Assembly: GCF_022878925.1 (NCBI RefSeq)
Contig: NZ_CP084626.1
Coordinates: 2,914,001-2,978,000, forward strand
DNA: 64,000 nucleotides
DNA from: Caballeronia sp. TF1N1
GTDB taxonomy: Bacteria; Pseudomonadota; Gammaproteobacteria; Burkholderiales; Burkholderiaceae
Reading direction: 5' to 3'
The notes beneath the pieces were generated by a model. It had not been told where the DNA came from and did not search any database. It was given only the letters and a program-made list of their open reading frames with translations. This document shows, one piece after another, positions 43,048 through 52,302 of the stretch; the stretch's first letter is position 1; the number at the start of each line of letters is the position of its first letter. Made by a program: the position numbers and the translations under genes.

Positions 43048-43818
43048 ATGAGCAACCTTAATTCTCAAACCGTTCTGAGCGTCCACCACTGGACCGACAC
43101 GCTCTTCAGTTTCACCTGCACTCGCGATTCGTCGTTCCGCTTCGAGAATGGTCAGTTCACGATGGTGGGCCTCGAAGTCGAAGGCAAGCCGCTCTTGCGC
43201 GCCTATAGCCTCGCGAGCGCGAACTACGAGGAGCATCTCGAATTCTTGAGCATCAAGGTGCCGGACGGCCCCCTGACGTCGCGCCTTCAGCATTTGAAGG
43301 TGGGCGATCCCGTGCTGATCGGCAAGAAGCCGACGGGCACGCTCGTCGCCGACAACTTGTTGCCGGGCAAAACGCTGTGGCTGCTTTCGACGGGCACGGG
43401 CCTCGCGCCTTTCATGTCGATCATCAAGGACCCGGACGTCTACGACCGCTTCGACAAGATCGTGCTGACGCACACGTGCCGTTTCGTCGATGAACTCGCG
43501 TACAAGGACTTCATCACCGAGCACTTGCCGGCGCACGAGCATATCGGCGAGATCGTGTCGGAGAAGCTCGTGTACTACCCGACCGTCACGCGTGAAGAGT
43601 TCGCGAATCGCGGCCGGATCACCGACCTCATCGAAACGAAGAAGCTGTTCGCGGATTTGTCGGTCGATCCGTTCTCGGTTGAAAACGACCGCGTGATGCT
43701 TTGCGGCAGCCCGCACATGCTGCGCGACACGCGCGAGTTGCTCGACAGCCTTGGCTTCAAGGAAGGCAGCAACAATCATCCGGGACATTACGTGGTGGAA
43801 AAGGCTTTCGTCGGCTGA
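43048..43818 (+). CDS. fpr: ferredoxin--NADP(+) reductase
   Basis: 256 residues, the bacterial subclass I length. The FAD-binding RAYS motif is at 51-54 and the NADP loop GTGLAPF near residue 117. It ends EKAFVG, as is normal for this type. It moves electrons between NADPH and ferredoxin or flavodoxin, for FeS repair and oxidative stress. AAGAAG precedes the ATG and a terminator follows directly. Confidence 0.96.
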   Translation: MSNLNSQTVLSVHHWTDTLFSFTCTRDSSFRFENGQFTMVGLEVEGKPLLRAYSLASANYEEHLEFLSIKVPDGPLTSRLQHLKVGDPVLIGKKPTGTLVADNLLPGKTLWLLSTGTGLAPFMSIIKDPDVYDRFDKIVLTHTCRFVDELAYKDFITEHLPAHEHIGEIVSEKLVYYPTVTREEFANRGRITDLIETKKLFADLSVDPFSVENDRVMLCGSPHMLRDTRELLDSLGFKEGSNNHPGHYVVEKAFVG

Positions 43819-43843
43819 TTCGACTGCTGTTTGTCCTGTCGAG

Positions 43844-43875
43844 AAAACCGGTGCTTTCGTGCGCCGGTTTTTTTT
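43844..43875 (+). terminator. rho-independent terminator of fpr
   Basis: A stem of about 9-11 bp (AACCGGTGC with GCGCCGGTT, one G-U pair) and a 6-nt loop run into eight T. Confidence 0.88.
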
Positions 43876-44154
43876 CGCCCCGATTCGCCGGGGTATTGTT
43901 ACAAATTGGCGGCCTGCGGCCACGACGCCGGGTCGTCAGCGAATAGTGGCAATGTTTGCCAAACGGCATGAGGTTCACGTCTGAAAGCCTTGTCCGATAT
44001 GGCTTTATGATAATTTTGAGATATGATTCCGCAACGCTCAGACGGATGACGCAACGGTATCGTCCGTCGTCGATGTTACGGAGTGTAAATTTAGTTACGC
44101 CACATGTGTCTTCTGGCGACGTAACTCTAGTTGCGCTCACTTGGGAGACATTGA
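43876..44154. other. AT-rich upstream region of the two-component genes, with imperfect inverted repeat
   Basis: No gene. AGTTACGCC (44093-44101) faces GGCGACGTAACT (44115-44126), an imperfect inverted repeat (bulge of three) ending about 30 nt before the kinase start codon. It may be a 5' UTR hairpin or an operator. The stretch is clearly more AT-rich than its neighbours. Confidence 0.4.
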
Positions 44155-44964
44155 ATGAACTCGTCGGCCAGAATTCCGCCTGAAACACGCAAGGCGCCGC
44201 GCGCGTCCGCTTCGCTAGTCTCCGTGCCGATCGACGCACACCTCAAGAGCGATCGCCAAGTGCGCAGTCTCGCGGCGCGCATCGACGAACTCACCACGCA
44301 ACTGGCCGCCATCGAAGCGCACACGCGCGGCACGCTCGCGCAGGACCTGCACGACGAGATGGGCGCCGTGCTGACCGCCGCCAACCTGGCGATTTCCCGC
44401 GCGCAATACTGGCTTCCCGCCAATGCCCCCGCCGCTTGCGCCGATGCGCTTCGCCAGGCGCGCGACTGTATCGCGGAAGCAGGCGAAGCGAGTCATCGAA
44501 TCGTCGAGGATTTGCAAGCGCCGCCCTTCGACACCGGTTTCACCACCGGACTTGCCGACTGGATCGCCACCTTCGGCGCGCGTGCCGCCATTCATGTCGA
44601 TTTCGTCTGCCCCGACGATTCCCGCTTCGACGATCTCCCGCCTGGTCTCGCCGTCGCGCTTTTACGCGTGATGCAGGAAGCGTTGACCAATGTCGCACGC
44701 CACGCCCGGGCGACGCGCGCGCGAGTCAATGTCGAGCGTGACGCGCAAGGCGTGACGCTCGTCATCGACGATGACGGGATCGGCATGACGCCTGCCGCGC
44801 GTCGCAAGACCGGCCGCTTCGGCCTGCCCGGCATGCGTGCGCGATGCGAGGCGTTCGGCGGCAGCATGCGCGTCGCTGCATCGGAGATGGGCGGCGTCGC
44901 GGTGCTCGCGCGCATTCCGCTGGTATGCCCGCCGCGTCCGGTTCGGCGCGCGGCCAACGCCTGA
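44155..44964 (+). CDS. soluble NarX-type histidine kinase without a sensor domain
   Basis: 269 residues. After about 45 variable residues comes a HisKA_3 dimerisation domain with H66 in LAQDLHDEMG, then an HATPase domain with QEALTNVARHA (N box) and DDDGIGM/GLPGMRARCEAFGG (G boxes). No membrane span or recognised PAS/GAF domain is present, so it is cytoplasmic and must sense through partners or the short N-terminus. The response regulator starts 8 bp downstream. The signal is unknown. Confidence 0.92.
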   Translation: MNSSARIPPETRKAPRASASLVSVPIDAHLKSDRQVRSLAARIDELTTQLAAIEAHTRGTLAQDLHDEMGAVLTAANLAISRAQYWLPANAPAACADALRQARDCIAEAGEASHRIVEDLQAPPFDTGFTTGLADWIATFGARAAIHVDFVCPDDSRFDDLPPGLAVALLRVMQEALTNVARHARATRARVNVERDAQGVTLVIDDDGIGMTPAARRKTGRFGLPGMRARCEAFGGSMRVAASEMGGVAVLARIPLVCPPRPVRRAANA

Positions 44965-44972
44965 GGCCGCGC

Positions 44973-45629
44973 ATGGCGCTGCGCATCCTGCTCGCCGACG
45001 ACCACGCCATCGTGCGCCGTGGCGTCGCGCAATTGCTGATCGAGCGCGAGCTGGCCTCGGAGGTGATCGAAGCCGGAACCGGCGTGCAGGCGCTCGCACT
45101 CGCCGCGCGCCACGCGCCCGACGTGGCGATGCTCGACATTTCGCTTCCCGATGTGAACGGTCTCGACGTGCTCAAGCGCCTGAAGCGCGACATGCCGCGT
45201 CTGCCAGTGCTGATGTTTTCGATGCATCGCGAAGATCAATATGCCGTGCGCGCGCTCAAGGCCGGCGCGGCGGGTTATCTCTCGAAGACGGCGGACCCGG
45301 CGCTCATGATCGGCGCGATCCAGCAAGTCGCGGCGGGCCGAAAGTACGTGAGCCCGGAAATGGCGGAAGCGCTTGCGAACTACGTTTCGCTTGGTTCGGA
45401 ATGCATGCCGCACGAGCAACTCTCTGACCGCGAATTCCAGACGCTGTGCATGCTGGCTTCGGGCAAGCGGCTCACGGACATCGCACGCGCGCTTTCGCTG
45501 TCGGTGAAAACAGTGAGCGTTTATCGGGCGCGCTTACTCGACAAGATGCAGCTTGCGAACAACGCCGAACTGACCTTCTATGTGATGAGCCATCGCCTCA
45601 TCGACATGAACCCGGCAATAGCGGGCTGA
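44973..45629 (+). CDS. NarL/LuxR-family response regulator
   Basis: 218 residues from ATG 44973. Receiver domain with acidic pair D9/D10, phosphoacceptor D55 in VAMLDISLPD and K105; a LuxR-type helix-turn-helix follows (LSDREFQTLCMLASGKRLTDIA to SVKTVSVYRARLLDKM). Partner of the kinase upstream. Its length and domain order match GacA/UhpA-like regulators, but the targets are unknown. Confidence 0.93.
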   Translation: MALRILLADDHAIVRRGVAQLLIERELASEVIEAGTGVQALALAARHAPDVAMLDISLPDVNGLDVLKRLKRDMPRLPVLMFSMHREDQYAVRALKAGAAGYLSKTADPALMIGAIQQVAAGRKYVSPEMAEALANYVSLGSECMPHEQLSDREFQTLCMLASGKRLTDIARALSLSVKTVSVYRARLLDKMQLANNAELTFYVMSHRLIDMNPAIAG

Positions 45630-45641
45630 ATGGTTCCTGAA

Positions 45642-45661
45642 TTTATCTTAAACAAGATAAA
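45642..45661. repeat. AT-rich 8-bp perfect inverted repeat
   Basis: TTTATCTT (45642-45649) and AAGATAAA (45654-45661) with a 4-nt loop lie 12 bp after the regulator stop. It lacks a T-run on the plus strand, so it is more likely an operator or a weak processing hairpin than a classic terminator. Confidence 0.6.
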
Positions 45662-45714
45662 AAACGAACGATTTGTAAAAAATGCGCAAGGAAAGGGCGT
45701 CTCATGCTCGTTCT

Positions 45715-45743
45715 TTGGGCATGCTTCCAGTCTCCGCTAAACT
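45715..45743 (+). promoter_or_regulatory. possible promoter of the APC transporter gene
   Basis: TTGGGC (45715-45720) and TAAACT (45738-45743) are 17 bp apart. Three and four matches to consensus; about 48 bp would remain to the start codon. Confidence 0.4.
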
Positions 45744-45797
45744 ATCGGGTTTTCCCGAGGTACGGTGCCTTTGAGCGCCTTTAGGAGACTCACCGCA

Positions 45798-47210
45798 ATG
45801 TCGTTGTTCCGCAAGAAAAACATCGAGCACATGCTGGCTGCCACCCACAGCACGTCGCTCAAGAAGACTCTGGGCGCGCTCGATCTCACCTTCCTTGGTA
45901 TTGGCGCCATCATCGGCACCGGCATTTTCGTGCTGACGGGAACCGGCGCCGTGCAAGCCGGCCCGGCGCTCATGGTTTCGTTCATCGTCGCGGCAATTGC
46001 GTGCTGTTTCGCGGCGCTTGCCTACGCCGAGTTCTCATCGACCATTCCGGTTGCCGGTTCCATCTATACCTATTCTTACGCCACGCTTGGCGAACTGGCT
46101 GCGTGGATCATCGGCTGGGATCTGATGCTCGAATACGGGCTTGCCACTTCCGCCGTGTCGGTCGGATGGTCGGGTTATCTGCAATCGCTACTGTCGGGCT
46201 TCGGCATCTCGCTGCCGACCGTACTGACCGCCGCGCCCGGCGCGTTGCCCGACCACGTCACCTATTTCAACCTGCCTGCATTTCTGGTGATGATGGCGAT
46301 CACCGCGCTCTTGTCGGTCGGCGTGAAGGAATCCACGCGCGTGAACAACATCATGGTCGCGATCAAGGTGACCGTCGTGTTGCTGGTGATCGCCGTCGGC
46401 GTGTTTCATGTGACGCCTGCCAACTGGCATCCGTTCATGCCGAATGGCTGGTCGGGCGTATTCGGCGCGGCGGCGGTGATGTTCTTCGCGTTCATCGGTT
46501 TCGATTCGGTGTCGTCCGCCGCCGAGGAGGTGAAGAACCCGAAGCGCGATCTGCCGATCGGCATCATTTCGTCGCTGGCCGTGTGCGCGGTGCTGTATGT
46601 CGCCGTCGCGGCGGTCGTGACGGGCATCGTGCCGTCGGCGCAGTTCGCGGGCGTTTCGCATCCGGTTTCGTATGCGCTACAAGTGGTCGGACAGAACTGG
46701 GTCGCGGGTTTCATCGACTTAGGCGCGGTGCTCGGCATGCTCACCGTGATCCTCGTCATGAGCTACGGGCAGACGCGCATCATCTACGCGATGTCGCGTG
46801 ACGGTCTCTTGCCCGCGCGGCTCTCGAAAGTTCATCCGCGTTACTCGACGCCTTTCTTTACAACCTGGCTCGTCGGCATTTTCTTCGGGCTGATCGGCGC
46901 GCTCGTGCCGCTCAACGTGCTGGCGGAGCTCATCAACATCGGCACGCTCGCGGCGTTCTCGATGGTGTCCATTGCCGTGCTGATCCTGCGCCGCACGCAT
47001 CCGGACTTGCCGCGCGCGTTCCGCTGTCCTGGCGTGCCGGTGGTGCCCATTTTCGCGGTGGCGTCGTGCCTGTTTCTCATGCTCAATCTCAAGGCGATGA
47101 CGTGGGTCGCGTTCGTCGTTTGGCTCGTGATCGGCCTCGCGATTTATTTCGTCTACTCGCGCCGGCATTCGGTGCTCGGTCGCGCGCAGGCTTCGAAAAA
47201 CGTGCTGTAA
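45798..47210 (+). CDS. APC-family amino acid permease (YfnA/CAT-like)
   Basis: 470 residues from ATG 45798 with AGGAG about 12 nt upstream. Twelve or more spans. The helix-1 motif GIGAIIGTGIFVLTG and FAFIGFDSVSSAAEEVKNPKRDLP mark the cationic amino acid transporter-like branch of the APC superfamily. It would import amino acids with protons or ions; the substrate is unknown. It follows the two-component genes but has its own promoter and terminator. Confidence 0.92.
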   Translation: MSLFRKKNIEHMLAATHSTSLKKTLGALDLTFLGIGAIIGTGIFVLTGTGAVQAGPALMVSFIVAAIACCFAALAYAEFSSTIPVAGSIYTYSYATLGELAAWIIGWDLMLEYGLATSAVSVGWSGYLQSLLSGFGISLPTVLTAAPGALPDHVTYFNLPAFLVMMAITALLSVGVKESTRVNNIMVAIKVTVVLLVIAVGVFHVTPANWHPFMPNGWSGVFGAAAVMFFAFIGFDSVSSAAEEVKNPKRDLPIGIISSLAVCAVLYVAVAAVVTGIVPSAQFAGVSHPVSYALQVVGQNWVAGFIDLGAVLGMLTVILVMSYGQTRIIYAMSRDGLLPARLSKVHPRYSTPFFTTWLVGIFFGLIGALVPLNVLAELINIGTLAAFSMVSIAVLILRRTHPDLPRAFRCPGVPVVPIFAVASCLFLMLNLKAMTWVAFVVWLVIGLAIYFVYSRRHSVLGRAQASKNVL

Positions 47211-47234
47211 GGCGTCTTGCGCGCCAGTTGCATG

Positions 47235-47260
47235 AACGCCGCCTTCGGGCGGCGTTTTTC
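47235..47260 (+). terminator. rho-independent terminator of the APC transporter gene
   Basis: The perfect 9-bp stem AACGCCGCC/GGCGGCGTT with a TTCG tetraloop runs into TTTTTC. Confidence 0.92.
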
Positions 47261-47609
47261 TTTTCAGAGCCGCAAGCGAAGACGAGCGAAGAAAGGCAAA
47301 CGCATCCACCGGCAAGTAAGCCCAATAGCTACGCTCGCCGATTTGTGCTTTACTCGGCTCTGCAAACATGAACGCGCATCACACGATTTCCCAGCCAAAC
47401 GCTCACAGCAGCAGGTCGGCAGGTTCAGGACGTGGTTGACGTGAGTGGCGAAGCAAGCGAGTGGCGTAAGGCTGGTCCATCCCCACAGCAGTCGGTCTGC
47501 CGTGACCGGAATAGAAGCGGATAGCTTCGCTTCGAGTCGTCGCAGAGAAACTGCACGAGGCCCGCGTATGGAGCAAAAAAGCTCCGGCCGGGTCGCAAAG
47601 GAGACAGTA
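47261..47609. other. upstream region of the molybdenum hydroxylase operon
   Basis: No gene. The operon promoter must lie here; none fits well. A small hairpin GGAGC-AAAAAA-GCTCC (47570-47585) lies 15 bp before the AAAGGAG ribosome site. No regulator gene is adjacent. Confidence 0.35.
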
Positions 47610-48086
47610 ATGACGCTCAGCATCAGCCTGACGGTCAACGGCAAACCCGTGACCGCCAACGTCGAACCGCATCTTCTGCTCGTCCAGTTTCTACGCGAAC
47701 AACTCAGGCTCACCGGCACGCACATTGGCTGCGATACCGCGCAGTGCGGCGCGTGCACCGTGCATCTCGAAGGGCGCGCGATCAAGTCGTGCAACATCCT
47801 CGCCGCGCAGGCCGACGGCATGGCGGTGACGACTATCGAAGGCATGGCGAAAGACGGCGAGCTTCATCCCATGCAGGCGGCCTTCAAGGAATGCCACGGT
47901 CTGCAATGCGGTTTCTGCACGCCGGGCATGGTGATGAGCGCGAGCGCACTCGCCGCGCAATCTCCGGATCTCTCCGAAGAGGAAGTGCGCGAGCAGCTCG
48001 ACGGCAATCTGTGCCGCTGTACGGGCTATCACAACATCGTCAAGGCGGTCCTGCAGGGCGCGCAATCCATGAGGTCGGGCGGCTAG
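47610..48086 (+). CDS. molybdenum hydroxylase [2Fe-2S] subunit (CoxS type)
   Basis: 158 residues from ATG 47610 with an excellent AAAGGAG site. Eight cluster cysteines are seen: the plant-ferredoxin set in [18 protein letters not shown] plus C at ~residue 61, and the second set QCGFCTPGM and LCRCTGYHN. It carries electrons from the Mo centre to FAD. First gene of a seven-gene operon. Confidence 0.95.
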   Translation: MTLSISLTVNGKPVTANVEPHLLLVQFLREQLRLTGTHIGCDTAQCGACTVHLEGRAIKSCNILAAQADGMAVTTIEGMAKDGELHPMQAAFKECHGLQCGFCTPGMVMSASALAAQSPDLSEEEVREQLDGNLCRCTGYHNIVKAVLQGAQSMRSGG

Positions 48087-48144
48087 AAACACTAGCTGCA
48101 CTCTGTCGATCGATCCGGATTTCGCGCCTATCAAGGAGACCGCG

Positions 48145-50526
48145 ATGAATGCCCCTGAGCAACAGAAACTGATTGGCGCTGGCATCAAGCGCAAGGAAGA
48201 CTATCGCTTCCTGACGGGTGCCGGCCAGTACACCGACGATGTCGTCCTTCCACAGCAAAGCTACGCCGCGTTCCTGCGCTCGCCTCACGCGCACGCGAAG
48301 ATTCGCGGTATCGACATGGAAGCGGCCAAGGCTTCGCCGGGCGTGATCGCCATTTTCACGGGCAAGGATCTTGCCGGCGAAAACGTCGGTGGCTTGCCGT
48401 GCGGCTGGCTGATCCACAGCACCGATGGCTCGCCGATGAAAGAGCCGCCGCATCCCGTCATTGCGAACGAAAAGGTGCTGCACGTGGGCGATCAGGTCGC
48501 GCTCGTGGTCGCCGAATCCATCAAGGAAGCGAAGGACGCGCTCGAACTCATCGAGGTCGATTACGACGTGCTGCCCGCCGCGGTCGATACCGGCAGCGCC
48601 GCCGGCGACGGCCAGCCGCAAGTGCACGACAGCGTGCCGAACAACGTCTGCTACAACTGGGGCCACGGCGACAAGGCCAAGACCGACGCCGCCTTCGCGC
48701 AGGCCGCGCACGTGACGACGCTCGATATCGTGAACCAGCGCCTCGTGCCGAACGCGATCGAACCGCGCGCCGTCAACGCGAGCTATTCGAAGCACGACGA
48801 AAGCTACACGGTCTACGTCGCGAATCAGAACCCGCACGTCGAGCGGCTGCTGATGGCGGCGTTCGTACTGTCGCTGCCGGAATCGAAACTGCGGATCATC
48901 GCGCCGGATGTGGGCGGCGGATTCGGCTCGAAGATTTTCCTGTACCCGGAAGACGTGGCGCTGACGTGGGCGTCGAAGAAAGTCGGGCGTCCGATCAAGT
49001 GGACGGCCGAGCGCTCCGAAGCGTTTCTCTCCGACGCGCATGGCCGCGATCACGTCACCAAAGCAGAACTCGCCATCGACAAAGACGGCAAGTTTCTCGC
49101 GATGCGCGTGCACACGACGGCGAACATGGGCGCGTATCTGTCGACGTTCGCCTCGTCGATTCCGACCGTGCTCTACGCGACCTTGCTCGCCGGCCAATAC
49201 ACCACGCCCGCGATCTACGCCGAAGTCAAAGCGGTCTTCACCAACACCGTTCCCGTCGATGCCTATCGCGGCGCGGGCCGTCCGGAAGCGACCTATGTCG
49301 TCGAGCGGCTCGTTGAAACGGCGGCGCGCGAGTTGAATATCGATCCGGTCGAACTGCGCCGCCGCAACTTCATTCGCGAGTTTCCGTACGCGACGCCGGT
49401 CGGCCTGACCTACGACGTCGGCGATTACGACGCGTGTCTGAACCGCGCGCTCGAACTCGCGGACGTGCAAGGCTTTGCCATGCGCAAGGCGGAATCGGAG
49501 AAAGCGGGCAAGCTACGCGGCATCGGCTATTCGTGCTATATCGAGGCGTGCGGGCTCGCGCCCTCGAATGTCGCGGGGGCGCTCGGTGCGCGGGCAGGCT
49601 TGTTCGAGGCGGGCGAAGTGCGCGTGCATCCTACCGGCTCGGTCACGGTTTTCACCGGCTCGCACAGTCACGGACAAGGGCACGAAACGACCTTCGCGCA
49701 AGTGGTCGCGGACCGGCTTGGCGTGGATATCGACAACGTCGAGATCATTCACGGCGACACGGGCCGCATTCCGTTCGGCATGGGCACGTATGGCTCGCGC
49801 TCCATTTCGGTCGGCGGCTCGGCGATCATGAAGGCGCTCGACAAGGTGGAAGCGAAGGCCAAGAAGATTGCCGCGCATCTGCTCGAAGCAGCGGTGGAGG
49901 ACATCGAGTTCAAGAACGGCACGTTCCGCGTGGCGGGCACGGACCGCACGAAGAGTTTCGTCGATGTCTCGCTTGCCGCCTACGTGCCGCACAACTTCCC
50001 GCTGGAAACCATGGAGCCGGGGCTGAACGAAAACGCGTTCTACGACCCGACCAACTTCACTTATCCGTCGGGCGCGTATGTCTGCGAAGTGGAAGTCGAT
50101 CAGGACACGGGCGAAACGCGTATTCAGAAGTTCACGGCGGTCGATGACTTCGGCAACGTGATCAACCCGATGATCGTCGAAGGGCAAGTGCATGGCGGGC
50201 TTGGCCAGGGAGTCGGCCAGGCGATGCTCGAGCGCTGCGTCTACGACGACACCACCGGCCAGTTGCTCTCAGGCTCGTATATGGATTACGCGATGCCGCA
50301 TGCCATCGACTTGCCGAACTTCACCGTCGAAACCGCGAAGGGCACGCCGTGCTCGCACAATCCGCTCGGCGTGAAGGGCTGCGGCGAAGCGGGCGCAATC
50401 GGCTCGCCGCCCGCCGTCATCAACGCGATTCTCGATGCCCTCGCGCCGCTCGGCGTGAAGGATTTGCAGATGCCCGCGACGCCCCATCGCGTGTGGTCCG
50501 CAATGCACGCCGCCCAACGCGCCTGA
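48145..50526 (+). CDS. molybdenum hydroxylase large subunit (CoxL-like, form II)
   Basis: 793 residues with an aldehyde oxidase/xanthine dehydrogenase hammerhead domain and molybdopterin-binding domains. The active-site loop reads AYRGAGR (373-379), the form II signature. True CO dehydrogenase (form I) has AYxCSFR with the copper-binding cysteine, absent here. The catalytic glutamate is E748 in [11 protein letters not shown]. It hydroxylates an unknown carbon substrate at a Mo-oxo centre with water as oxygen source. Annotation as CO dehydrogenase would be an overcall. Confidence 0.94.
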   Translation: MNAPEQQKLIGAGIKRKEDYRFLTGAGQYTDDVVLPQQSYAAFLRSPHAHAKIRGIDMEAAKASPGVIAIFTGKDLAGENVGGLPCGWLIHSTDGSPMKEPPHPVIANEKVLHVGDQVALVVAESIKEAKDALELIEVDYDVLPAAVDTGSAAGDGQPQVHDSVPNNVCYNWGHGDKAKTDAAFAQAAHVTTLDIVNQRLVPNAIEPRAVNASYSKHDESYTVYVANQNPHVERLLMAAFVLSLPESKLRIIAPDVGGGFGSKIFLYPEDVALTWASKKVGRPIKWTAERSEAFLSDAHGRDHVTKAELAIDKDGKFLAMRVHTTANMGAYLSTFASSIPTVLYATLLAGQYTTPAIYAEVKAVFTNTVPVDAYRGAGRPEATYVVERLVETAARELNIDPVELRRRNFIREFPYATPVGLTYDVGDYDACLNRALELADVQGFAMRKAESEKAGKLRGIGYSCYIEACGLAPSNVAGALGARAGLFEAGEVRVHPTGSVTVFTGSHSHGQGHETTFAQVVADRLGVDIDNVEIIHGDTGRIPFGMGTYGSRSISVGGSAIMKALDKVEAKAKKIAAHLLEAAVEDIEFKNGTFRVAGTDRTKSFVDVSLAAYVPHNFPLETMEPGLNENAFYDPTNFTYPSGAYVCEVEVDQDTGETRIQKFTAVDDFGNVINPMIVEGQVHGGLGQGVGQAMLERCVYDDTTGQLLSGSYMDYAMPHAIDLPNFTVETAKGTPCSHNPLGVKGCGEAGAIGSPPAVINAILDALAPLGVKDLQMPATPHRVWSAMHAAQRA

Positions 50527-50539
50527 AGGGAGAACGAAC

Positions 50540-51340
50540 ATGTACGCATTCGACTATCAACGTCCCGGCGAAACTCAGGCTGCGGTTGCCGCGCTTGCCG
50601 CTAACGGCGATGCCAAATTTCTCGCGGGCGGCCAGAGTCTCTTGCCGACCATGCGCTTGCGGCTCGCGCAGCCATCGGCGCTCGTGGATGTGACGCGCAT
50701 CGCGTCGATGAAAAGCATCGCGCTCGATGGCGGCAAGCTGATCATCGGCGGCGCCATGTGCCACGCGCAGGTTGCATCGGACGAACAGGTTCGAAAGGCG
50801 CTGCCCGGTCTCGCCGATCTGGCTGGCCGAATCGGCGACAGACAGGTGCGCGAGCGCGGCACGATTGGCGGTTCGCTTGCCAACGACGACCCCGCCGCGT
50901 GCTATCCAGCCGCCGTGCTTGCGCTGAACGCGACGGTGGTGACGGATCGCAGGCGCATTGGCGCGGATGAGTTTTTCATCGACATGTATCAGACCGCGCT
51001 GGAGCCGGACGAGTTGATCGTCGCGGTGGAATTTCCGCTCGCCAAGCGCGCCGCGTACGAAAAGTTTCGCAACCCTGCTTCGCACTTCGCGCTCGTCGGC
51101 GTGTTCGTTGCAAAGCATGAAGACGGCGTGCGCGTTGGCGTGACGGGCGCGGCGTCTTCCGTGTTTCGTGCGGCCGAGCTGGAGGCGGCGTTGTCGAAAG
51201 ACTTTTCCGTCAGCGCGGCGCGAGGCGTGAAGATCCTGCCCGGCGAACTCAACGACGACATGCACGCGAGCGCGGAATATCGCGCGCATCTGATTCCGGT
51301 GCTGGCGGGCCGGGCGATCGAACGCGCCAACTCGTTTTAG
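50540..51340 (+). CDS. molybdenum hydroxylase FAD subunit (CoxM type)
   Basis: 266 residues. The FAD-binding motifs FLAGGQSLLPTMRLRL (about 32-43) and RGTIGGSLANDDPAA (near 110-125) match the medium subunit family. Takes electrons from the FeS subunit and passes them on. It starts 13 bp after the large subunit stop. Confidence 0.95.
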   Translation: MYAFDYQRPGETQAAVAALAANGDAKFLAGGQSLLPTMRLRLAQPSALVDVTRIASMKSIALDGGKLIIGGAMCHAQVASDEQVRKALPGLADLAGRIGDRQVRERGTIGGSLANDDPAACYPAAVLALNATVVTDRRRIGADEFFIDMYQTALEPDELIVAVEFPLAKRAAYEKFRNPASHFALVGVFVAKHEDGVRVGVTGAASSVFRAAELEAALSKDFSVSAARGVKILPGELNDDMHASAEYRAHLIPVLAGRAIERANSF

Positions 51341-51400
51341 GCAGCACGTCGAAGTCATTCAGCAACCAAGCGGCGGATTTCGAGTCCGCCGCGCCTTCCC

Positions 51401-52300
51401 ATGATGCCGAACGAGCCGGATTCCATCGACGACACGCTCGCGCGACTGCGCGAGCATCAATACTTCGCGAACCGCGAGCTCGCGACGGCGCTTTTTCTCG
51501 CGCTGAAAATGCAGCGGCCGCTCTTTCTCGAAGGCGAACCGGGCGTCGGCAAGACCGAACTCGCGAAAGCGGCGGCGGGTCTGTGCGGCACGACGCTCTT
51601 GCGCCTGCAATGCTACGAAGGTCTCGATACGGCGAGCGCGCTCTACGAATGGGACTATCCGCGTCAGATCATGGCGCTGCGGCTCGCGGAAGCATCGGGT
51701 GAAACACCCTCGAACGATTCGCTGTATCGCGGCGAGTTTCTGTTGAAGCGTCCGTTGCTTCAGGCGCTGCTGCCCGATCCTTCGAACGCGAACGCGCGGC
51801 GCGTGTTGCTCATCGATGAAATCGATCGCGCCGACGAGCCGTTCGAAGCGTTCCTGCTCGAACTGCTGTCGGACTTTCAGGTGTCGATTCCCGAGTACGG
51901 CACGGTGCGCGCCACGCATCCGCCTCTCGTCGTGATGACCTCGAACCGCACGCGCGAAGTACACGATGCGCTCAAGCGCCGCTGTCTTTATCAGTGGATC
52001 GGCTATCCCGCGCGCGATGTCGAGCTCGAGATCGTCGCGGCCCGCGCGCCGGAAGCGAGCCGCGACTTGCAGGCGCGAGCGGTCGGCTTCGTGCACGAGT
52101 TGCGCACGCTGGATCTGTTCAAGGCGCCGGGCGTCGCGGAAACCATCGACTGGTGCCGCGCGCTCGCGGCGTTGTCGGTGTCGGAACTGGACCCGCAGTC
52201 GGTGCGCGACACGCTCGGCGTGTTGTTGAAGTATCAGGACGACCTCGCGCGCATGGACGCCGACACGCTCGCGCAATGTCTTTCGGCTGCGCGGTCATAG
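51401..52300 (+). CDS. MoxR-type AAA+ ATPase (CoxD-like)
   Basis: 299 residues; ATG at 51401 or 51404. Walker A GEPGVGKT (45-52), Walker B VLLIDEIDRADEPFEAFLLE, sensor SNRTREVHDALKRRC. CoxD-like MoxR proteins work with a VWA partner (next gene, 2 bp away) as a chaperone that matures the Mo centre of such enzymes. It is 60 bp after the FAD subunit. Confidence 0.92.
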   Translation: MMPNEPDSIDDTLARLREHQYFANRELATALFLALKMQRPLFLEGEPGVGKTELAKAAAGLCGTTLLRLQCYEGLDTASALYEWDYPRQIMALRLAEASGETPSNDSLYRGEFLLKRPLLQALLPDPSNANARRVLLIDEIDRADEPFEAFLLELLSDFQVSIPEYGTVRATHPPLVVMTSNRTREVHDALKRRCLYQWIGYPARDVELEIVAARAPEASRDLQARAVGFVHELRTLDLFKAPGVAETIDWCRALAALSVSELDPQSVRDTLGVLLKYQDDLARMDADTLAQCLSAARS

Positions 52301-52302
52301 CG

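Noticed and set aside
48145..50526. Calling the large subunit a carbon monoxide dehydrogenase
   Set aside because: The loop AYRGAGR lacks the cysteine that binds copper in true CO dehydrogenase.
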